A DNA stretch of 64,000 bases. Origin: Siderastrea siderea (Eukaryota > Cnidaria > Anthozoa > Scleractinia > Rhizangiidae). Positions 57,177 to 64,000 of the stretch are shown one piece after another. Position 1 is the stretch's first letter. Each line of letters starts with the position of its first letter. The stretch spans positions 14,870,453-14,934,452 of the forward strand of contig OZ034978.1 of the NCBI GenBank assembly GCA_964030785.1, read 5' to 3'. Under the pieces are notes generated by a model. The model was not told the DNA's origin and did no database searches. It saw only the letters and a program-made list of their open reading frames with translations. Both the position numbers and the translations under genes were made by a program.

Positions 57177-60100
57177 CCAGTCCATCCATCAGTCTGTCAG
57201 TCAGTCAGTCAGTCAGTCAGTTACTCAGTCAGTCAGTCAGTCAGTCAGCCAGTCCGTCCGTCTGTCAGTCAGTCAGTCAGCCAGTCCATCCGTCAGTCCG
57301 TTAGTCAGTCAGTCAGTCAGTCAGTCAGCCAGTCCATCCATCAGTCCGTCAGTCAGTCAGTCAGTCAGCCAGTCCATCCGTCAGTCAGTCAGTCAGTCAG
57401 TCAGTTAGTCATTAACCATATACTTTTCACTGATCCACGAAGTACTAAGGAGCACTGAAACACTCACCAGTCACAGAATTCCGAGGCCAGAGGAAGACTC
57501 TAAGGACAGAATGGTCCCTTTCCTTGTTAACAAAACCATTTCTTAGGGCTTTTGAACTGCATTTATCTCCCCGCATAACAAGATACGTGTGAGCTACCTC
57601 GTTTTCTATAAAATACGACGACACTTGGTGTATTTTTCTGTAAATGAAAACAAAAAAGATTCATTGTCAAACGAAGAGGTGAACTGAGTGAAAGGAAAGA
57701 AGAAGAAAAAAGAAAGGTGTCTTGAAGGATGACATAACGGATCACTGTTTTCCCGTGCTTGGCACCATCTGCATGTTTCGCTTCAATTTCTGATTGGATT
57801 AATGCCCTATTTATGACCACATTTTTGGACTTGGTGCTAAAACGTCCATCCGTAAATTGGCGAGTCAGTATGTTTGTAGTTTCTAAGTACTTCACTTATG
57901 TTGACTCTTCTATTTGTCTGTTTGTGTTTTTGCTTCCTTACCTTGCAAGTAAACCAGCATTGGTTTGTGGTCCTAACTCAAAAACAAATGCTGTTGTTGC
58001 ATAACCCCTAACTTCAAATAAGTCTTCACAGACAGGAATGACATCCTATAAGATTTCATCAAAGAAAGAGAAAAAACGTGCATGAGTATAACCGTACAGT
58101 CAAGCACCCATAAACGTACTTACAGCTCATTACCACCCTGCCCTAAAGTCGCTCTTCAGGAGAGGGTGGGCGACACGGACGGCCAGAACCTAACCAGGTT
58201 TCTGTATAGTGAAGCAATTAGGAGTATTAGTAATCCCTCCCCACCCCCCCCCCCCCCCTTCCTCTGGATGAGATGTTGGTCCATCAGAGACACCTCCAAT
58301 TTTTTTTTTGGAGGGGGGGGGGGGGCTGGTAACTAATGATACGCCTGGGTAGAGAGAGACAATGTGGAGTTACGTTTCTTGTCAGAGGAAACAAAATGAC
58401 CAAGCAGGGACCAGCCCAACCTTGAACCACTGACCCTCTGATCCTCCATCTGTACGCACCAACAACTACAACACTGCCTCTCCAAGCTTACACTATGAGT
58501 ATCCCACAGAAAACGTCTGCGCTTTGATCACGTCTATCTTGCCTTACTGTGCAAAGACGATACAATTAAGTATTTCACTGAACAAACATACAAATATGTT
58601 AGTGTCAGATTAGTGTTTTTGAAAAAGATGGCAGGAGGGCCTTGGTCCCTCCCCTAGTGCTGTCAATGGTAGCCATTCATTTTCCCTTCCCATAGGATTG
58701 TGTTCTGAAATAAGTACCACTGTAGAATGTTGCCTTTCCTCAACAAAGCACTACAGCGGAACCCCGATTAACATGTAAGGAAGTGCCAAAGGCCTGGAAA
58801 TTGTGTTCATTATAACAGAGGTTCGTTATAAACGAAACCCAGTTATAGCGAAATTGCAGGAAAACGAGCAAAGTCATTGGGTTTGGCTAACAATTATTTT
58901 GCCCAGTGTTACGTTGCACCACGTAGCATTCGGTTTAATCGTGCAATTACTATCCAGAGTTTGGTCGACCAAATAAAATTGGTTATTTAGGGTCGGCGTG
59001 CATTTCTTTTGATCGGTTACGCACTAAACTGCAGTCGCGCGATGGCGTTCATTCGTTTTATTGGGCAAATTTTTAAGTTTGGGCTCTGGATTGTGTTCGT
59101 TATCAGTGTTCTCCTTATCAGGCGGTAACCGGTAAAATTTACCGCTTGTAGCACCGCTTGTTACCGGTTAGCTGGGACAACAATTAGAAACATCCAACAG
59201 TTTGGGATCGTGAAAGATTTATTATCGGATTGAATTATGAAAAGATTTATGTCAGTCGTACTACGCACTACGTAACTTTTCTAATTGCCCATGCGTTTGT
59301 ACAATATTAGACGAAGCCTTATCATCCCGACATTTCTAAGTTCGTTAGATAATGGTCTCATCTTCTCTACGTTTCTCCACTAGTTTCTACCTTAGTACGA
59401 TGTTAGTCGTATCTTTTTAACATTTCTCCGTACGCTAGTACGTTCCTAGCAGTGCTGGAAATAACAGTCGGTCATCGGACATTGTCCGACCAAATTTCGA
59501 AATTGTCAGACCAATTTTGCCATATGGTCGGACATGATGTCCGAACACGAAAAACGTCTGTTCCATTGAAGATTTTATTTAGTGATTACATTTGCTTTAA
59601 AACCATATTGAAATGATAACTGATAGTTCGTTTGTACAGTATAAGTCTTGTCTTTTTGACGTTTCCCCGTACATTAGTCCGTTCTTACGGTATTAGTCTT
59701 CTCTGGACGTTTCTCCATATCATAGTACGTTCCCATCTCTTGTATTACTGTTGTCATATCAATGGTTCTTGGTTCGTTAGTTCGTTTATACAATATTAGT
59801 ACTAGTCTTATCTTCTCAAAGTTTCTCCGTACGTTAGTTCGTTTTTGCAGTATTAGTCTTACCTTCTCAACGTTTCTCCGTCGTTAGTTCATTTGTACAG
59901 TCTTGATTAGTCTTATCTTCTCAACATTTCTCGCTACGTTAATTCGTTTGTACAGCATTAGTATTCTCAAAGTTATTCTCCTTCATTAGTTCGTTTGTTC
60001 AGTTACTGTATTAGTCTTATCATTCTTCTCAACGTTTCTCCTTTCGCTATTTTGTTTTTACAGTATTAGCCTTGTCTTCTCAACGTTTCTCTGTACGTTA

Positions 60101-63100
60101 GTTGGTTTGTGCCGTATTAGTCTTGTCTTCTCAACGTTTCTCCGTACGGTAGTTCGTTTGTACAGTGATTATTCTTATCTCAGTCAACGTTTCTCCGTGC
60201 GTTAGATCGTTTGTACAGTCTCGGTACGTTAGTTCGTTTGTAATTTTTAGTGTCATCTTCTCCCCCAACGTTTTTGGTACGTTAGTTCGATTGTACAGTA
60301 TTAGTGTTATCTGGTACGATAGTTCGTTCGTACAGTATTAGTCTTCTCTTTACAGTGTTTCTCGATAGTGTTATCTTTTTAACTTTTCTTGGTACGTTAG
60401 TTCGTTTGTACAGTGTTAGTCTTATGTTTTCAACTTTTCACCATACCGGTTAGTTCGTTCGTACCCTCTGCCGTATTATGCTTTATCTTCTCGGCACTTC
60501 TCGGTAGGTTAGTTCGATCGTAACGTATTAAATAAATCTTGTTTTACGGCTGTTTCCCGTGACGGGGAATGCCCATACGGTACCAGTCTTGTCGTTCAAC
60601 ATTTGTTCGTATGCATTCCTTCTTTTTCGTAAGTTAGTTTGTCCACATGATATACGTCTTGTCATCTCCACGTTTCTCTACATATCAGTATGTTCAAACG
60701 TTTTTAGTCATCTTCTCGGCGTTTTTCATACGTCAGGACGTTATTACTGTGTTATTATATATGTAAGTACTACATTGTATTTTCTACGTAATGACTTAGA
60801 CCATTACAGATGCAAGAAGTAAAAGTTACATTGTTGCACGAGGCATTTGTGTTATGCAGAGTTCAATTCTCTCACTTTTAATCAATGTGTCGAAATGTGA
60901 CAGATGTAGTTTTCAAAACTGTCAGGGATAAATATCTGAATCGATTTTTTTTTTAATTTAACAACCATAAAAGCTACGCAAAAGAACTGACGACGTTTCG
61001 ACGATGGATGGATCTCATTATCAAGACAAAGTACAAGTTTAATATACAAACAAAATAATTCTACTCGCCCAGCTCAGGTTTGAATTCCCTGACTTTCAGT
61101 CAGGCTAATAGTAGATAAAATAGCCATTTTTGGAGGTTCAAATGTAGCATTACACTGGTTTTAACACTCAATAATTACTGTTCAGGACTGTATCTATCAA
61201 ACATTCCGATAGCTCCAATGCAAGAGATTTCAATTCGCTTTCATACTATCAATTTATCAAGCTTTTAGCAGTATTCGCGTCAACAAGTACTAGTCTCGCA
61301 CCTCCGATCTACAATTTACGTAACGCCGTTTCCGAGAGAAAATAAGCCAAATATGGCAAAAATCCATGCATTACTCGCATGCCTGGTGCACGCAACAATG
61401 TCACTCAATACCAAAATGTGTCACGAAATATCTCAACACAAGAAAAATGTCTCGCTTTTCGAATTTCTACAATTACTTTGAAAAGACTTTGACAAGAGCC
61501 TTCAATCAAATACGTCAGTGATAACACTAGTGAGAAACTGAACTCAAGTACCCGCGGGTATAAAGGAAAAGAAATTTAAGGCTTGGTATCAGAAGTCAGT
61601 GGTATCATCTAAACAATAATGATTGTAAAAAATATATATATATTTTGTGGCGAATAGATAAACAAAGTATAGCCTTTGAGAGCGGTGTTCAACTCGTATT
61701 CTAAATTGCATTATAAATCTAGTAATTCAGATTGACACAAGTTTCTTCTTGTTCGTATGCAAATTATATTATGCTATTTAGTGTCCGATCAAATTTGTAA
61801 TATGTCCCACCAAACTGAAGATTTGAAAGGACACATGTCCTGCTAAGTAAGAAAAATTATTTCCAGCACTGCCTAGGGTATAAGTCTTCTCGACATTTTC
61901 CGTGCGATAGTATATATATCAGTGTTGTAAGGTCTTATCTTCTCGACTGTCGACAATTCTCTGTTCTTTAGAATATTCAAGAGATATTATTGTTATCTTC
62001 TCGACATTTGTCTGTGTGCTAGTGTATTCGTAATTAGAATGTTGTTAGTTGTATCTCCTTAACATTTCTCCATACGTTAGCATTGTCGTCAGATATTAGT
62101 GTTATCTTCATGACGTCTATATCCGTACGCTGGTTTGTTCGTAAGGTCCTCTTAGTATTGTCTTCTCCTCGACGTTCTTCGTTTACGCCTTTGTAAGGAG
62201 TACAATGTATGCCTTAATCTTTTAGGCGTTTCTCCGTACGTTTTTTAGGTTGCTGTAAGCTTTTTCTTCTCGACATTTATTTGTACGTTAATACGTTTCT
62301 TGTAACAGGAATCGCAAACGTCAACCGTTTTGAAGGGTTTTCGAGACGTGTGTGAGCCTAGTGTCATGCCGGCAACATTACGGGTCTCAGGACGACAATT
62401 CCACTCCAGGGTAGAAAAAAGATTCTCAACAGAGTTGCTTTACCGGTGTAAAGAAACTGACTTACCTGTTACCCTGAAAACTAGGGAGAACACTGCGTTA
62501 TATCGGGGATTTCGTTATTCCGGGGTTCGTTATATCGGGGTTCTGTTCTATTCAGTCCCCTTTTTAAATCACTTTGGCTGGGCTGATGAATATCGTTCGT
62601 TATAGTGCGGAATTCGTTAAAAAGGAGTTTGTTTTATTGGGGTTCCACTGTAAATAGCTCCCATTTATGCACTGGAGAAAGAAACCGTGAGAAAAACACA
62701 AATTCTCTCTGGGTACTAGGTTCAACCTTTGCATACTTCCAATTATAATCACGGTAGGTAGAACATGAAAGAGTATATAAGGACGGTGGGTCCTAATACA
62801 GAGGTATTTTTGCAAAGGTTAGGACTATGGGGAAAAGGCAGAACTTAGCAAGACCTATTGGAATCTAAAAAGAAAAATGTGGGTATCCGCGCATTTTTCA
62901 GAGATAATTGAGCAACCATAATTCTAAAGAGCTTTAAAATATAAAAAATGTATGGCGTTTTCTTTCCAAAATCCCGCAATCTTCTTTTTGGTTTCTGATA
63001 CCTCTTGCTAAGATCTGCTTTTTCCACATAGCCATAAACTGCGCAAAAATACCGTTGTATTGGTTGGTAAATTCCTTAAGAAACCCGAATATCTCGGACC

Positions 63101-63269
63101 AGACCAGAGATGCGCAGAACGTATGCGCAGTAACAAAAGGACGCATCGTCCTTAACCTGAACTTACCGCTGTTTCAAGATAGGACGGGAACTTGTTGTAC
63201 CACACATGAAAATGTAGATGATTAACTGAGCAATAAGCACACATGCTGTTGAATCCCAGACGAAAACCT
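54530..63269 (-). CDS. GDPGP1: GDP-D-glucose phosphorylase 1-like protein, 3' five exons (5' end outside window)
   Basis: Five minus-strand exons join in frame: 63269-63167, 58045-57942, 57637-57468, 55991-55908, 54651-54530 (stop TAG). Exon 1 here encodes GFRLGFNSMCAYCSVNHLHF and HVWY, the HIT-like active-site motif (H-x-H-x-H) of the GDPGP1/VTC2 family, including the nucleophilic histidine. The next gives ETA/DVIPVCEDL and TAFVFELGPQTN; the third gives IENEVAHTYLVMRGD and RVFLWPRNS; the fourth gives MAVCEFGGFVAVE; the last gives TFDSFTEEQFSKHMRRATLP. These match the family blocks in order (family FVWPRK-like and CELGGH-like segments). GDPGP1 is a cytosolic enzyme that phosphorolyses GDP-D-glucose to GDP and glucose-1-phosphate. 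About 195 C-terminal residues are visible; the N-terminal part lies beyond 64000. The first intron seen here carries a 3.9-kb transposon-like element. Confidence 0.82.
56165..56321 (-). mobile_element. tRNA-derived SINE in a GDPGP1-like intron
   Basis: On the minus strand, 56321-56251 is tRNA-like: GGCTTGATAGCTCAATTGG (A box and D arm), an anticodon-arm region, and GGGTTCGAATCCCGG (B box and T arm), ending GCAAGCC. The conserved U33 is absent, so it is a pseudo-tRNA head. It is followed by TCAGGCTTTCTTTTCGCAAC, a small hairpin GCAACTGCATGAGTTGC, and ACTGCGAGGATCTGC, a body I recognise from a high-copy coral SINE. Confidence 0.8.
56390..56465. repeat. AT-rich self-complementary microsatellite
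   Basis: Imperfect ATATATGAA and ATATTAATA units fold back on each other. It is intronic, next to the SINE. Confidence 0.7.
56925..57410. repeat. CAGT tetranucleotide array with variant units
   Basis: About 480 bp of (CAGT)n with interspersed CAGC, CGGT, GAGT, CATC and CGTC variants. The array contains a higher-order pattern in which (CAGT)n blocks alternate with CAGCCAGTCCATCC(G/A)TC. It lies 57 bp from the donor of the third visible GDPGP1-like exon. The Ser/Gln/Val frame on the plus strand is an artefact of the array. Confidence 0.95.
58255..58490 (-). mobile_element. tRNA-derived SINE in a GDPGP1-like intron
   Basis: The minus strand begins GGAGAGGCAGTGTTGTAG, has a B-box-like GTGGTTCAAGGTTGGGC, then GACAAGAAACGTAACTCCAC, ATTGTCTCTCTCTACCCAGG and CGTATCATTAGTTACC. 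I recognise this body from coral genomes. It is interrupted by C and A homopolymers (58302-58325 on the plus strand as T and G) and ends near a second C run. Confidence 0.7.
59330..60760. repeat. Degenerate ~50-bp minisatellite
   Basis: More than 20 diverged units are built on ACGTTAGTTCGTTTGTACAG, TATTAGTCTTATCTTCTC and AACGTTTCTCCGT. Unit length varies and copies differ by substitutions and small indels. Related units reappear at about 61880-62300, on the far side of the inverted-repeat structure at 59456-61875. It lies entirely inside the pogo/Tigger-like element. Confidence 0.85.
59456..61875. mobile_element. Inverted-repeat structure nested in the minisatellite
   Basis: CAGTGCTGGAAATAA at 59456 is mirrored by TTATTTCCAGCACTG ending at about 61875, each flanked by CCTAG. 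Just inside both are related GGACAT...GTCC blocks (left GGACATTGTCCGACCAAATT, right the diverged complement of GGACATGTGTCC). This looks like the termini of one DNA transposon inserted into the minisatellite, but minisatellite units also occur between the ends, so two separate terminal fragments are possible. Confidence 0.45.
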
Positions 63270-63322
63270 CTGCAGGAACAAAACATTTCTGTTATGGGAT
63301 ATCCTCAAACTGCGCACTATTT

Positions 63323-63507
63323 AACAAAAAGATTCCATTTGGCCGTGCGTGTGTACTCCGATAACGCAGATGACGTCGAACGTGGTAAGAACAAAGACAG
63401 ACGCTACGAGAAGTAGGCGGGTAGCGTGACTAATGTTCTTACCCCGTTTTGACGTCCTCTGTGCGTTATCAGAGTACACACACACGGCCAAATGGAATCT
63501 ATTTGTT
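63323..63507. mobile_element. Hairpin MITE upstream of a GDPGP1-like exon
   Basis: AGATTCCATTTGGCCGTG, GTGTGTACTC, GATAACGCA and TGACGTC on the left are mirrored by GACGTC, TGCGTTATC, GAGTACACACACACGGCC and AAATGGAATCT on the right. The arms are about 65 bp, with a 50-bp centre. Both frames seen here on the minus strand derive from it. It sits about 55 bp from the acceptor of the exon that starts at 63269. Confidence 0.75.
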
Positions 63508-64000
63508 TCGTATACACTGTTTTGATATCGCTTATCCCGCACAAAAATACAAATGTTTTTAAAAGTCTTCGTAACGACGATTTGCGCGAGCACAACTTTG
63601 CGGGCTCATTACTTCATTCGTGCATCTGTGATCACAAACTCTCCAACATTGTACACCAATGAAAACGTGCGTTTTACTCTGCCATTGTAAAAACATTTTT
63701 ATAACATCTCCAGTTTATTACCCGGGCATCTCCAATATCGCGACAAACGGATTTAACAATTTTTTTTTTTGGTACGTAACTTGCCCCGGACTTCTGGTTT
63801 TTCTGTGGCCAAACAAACTTCCGCCCTTCAGTGGCGGTTTACCTCGTGTGAGCTATTGTCTTAAGATACTCGGAGTGACGCTGATTCTTGTTTACGCTGA
63901 AAGGTCGGGTGGGGTACGACGGCCTGTCTTAACGCCCATAGGGCTTTTCTTGTTGGTGTGATGTGTGTCCCTCAAGAAATTTGGGTGAGGGGTGTACAGC
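63508..64000. other. Right edge: intron or 5' region of the GDPGP1-like gene
   Basis: The N-terminal half of the GDPGP1-like protein must be encoded upstream of 63269, but no frame here matches it with a phase-2 donor. It is most likely intron, with the earlier exons beyond the window. Confidence 0.4.

Larger units (their letters stand above)
58752..62652. mobile_element. 3.9-kb TA-flanked pogo/Tigger-like element with internal minisatellite
   Basis: TA at 58752-58753 and 62651-62652 flank inverted ends: left CAGCGGAACCCCGATTAAC, right (reverse complement) CAGTGGAACCCCAATAAAAC. Further blocks with GTTCGTTATA and TATCGGGG occur inside both ends. A TA duplication with ends starting CAGTGGAACC(C/T)CG is typical of Tc1/mariner-superfamily pogo/Tigger-like elements, including non-autonomous ones. 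The interior has no transposase; it is mostly a degenerate minisatellite and a second inverted-repeat structure. It lies within the intron between exons 63167 and 58045 of the GDPGP1-like gene. Confidence 0.75.

Noticed and set aside
57024..57458. A 144-residue Ser/Gln/Val-rich frame
   Set aside because: Direct translation of the CAGT tetranucleotide array.
57563..57895. A 110-residue minus-strand frame (YLETTNILTRQF...) that looked like an exon of the GDPGP1-like gene
   Set aside because: Its frame cannot be joined in phase to exon 57942 without a stop. The correct continuation is the other frame starting at 57637, which gives family-matching sequence. Most of this frame is intron.

Overview
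The window is AT-rich animal DNA with spliced genes, long introns and dense interspersed repeats. Metazoan MAM-domain and XK-related proteins, plus several tRNA-derived SINEs that I recognise from stony-coral genomes, suggest an anthozoan cnidarian, probably a scleractinian coral. This assignment rests on recall of repeat families and has not been checked by a search.

All convincing genes lie on the minus strand. From low to high coordinates they are: (1) two candidate signal-peptide first exons (2682-2790 and 5188-5272) and a third, weaker candidate near 9.3-9.5 kb, none with confirmed downstream exons; (2) a 16-exon gene (35229 down to 14568) whose predicted 920-residue product is secreted and consists of five tandem MAM domains, each encoded by the same three-exon module with intron phases 1-1-0-1; (3) two head-to-tail, single-exon XK-related membrane protein genes (48714-50018 and 51805-53040); (4) the last five coding exons of a GDP-D-glucose phosphorylase 1-like gene (63269 down to 54530), whose N-terminal exons lie beyond the right edge.

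The space between exons is largely transposon-derived. Clear structures are: small elements flanked by TTAA (4.4, 14.2, 23.2 and 28.3 kb); a 4.6-kb element with 14-bp terminal inverted repeats in the intron between MAM domains 1 and 2; two long fold-back elements (39.6-40.6 and 42.9-44.9 kb); a three-level nest at 45.3-47.3 kb in which an element with a 6-bp target duplication sits in an element with an 8-bp target duplication, itself in an older repeat; and a 3.9-kb TA-flanked pogo/Tigger-like element carrying a degenerate minisatellite inside an intron of the phosphorylase-like gene (58.75-62.65 kb).

The genes do not form an obvious pathway. I found no operon, CRISPR array or other prokaryotic system. 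The most informative items are the modular exon structure of the five-MAM gene, the XK-related pair with its small in-frame expansion, and the nested mobile elements whose target duplications can be read directly.
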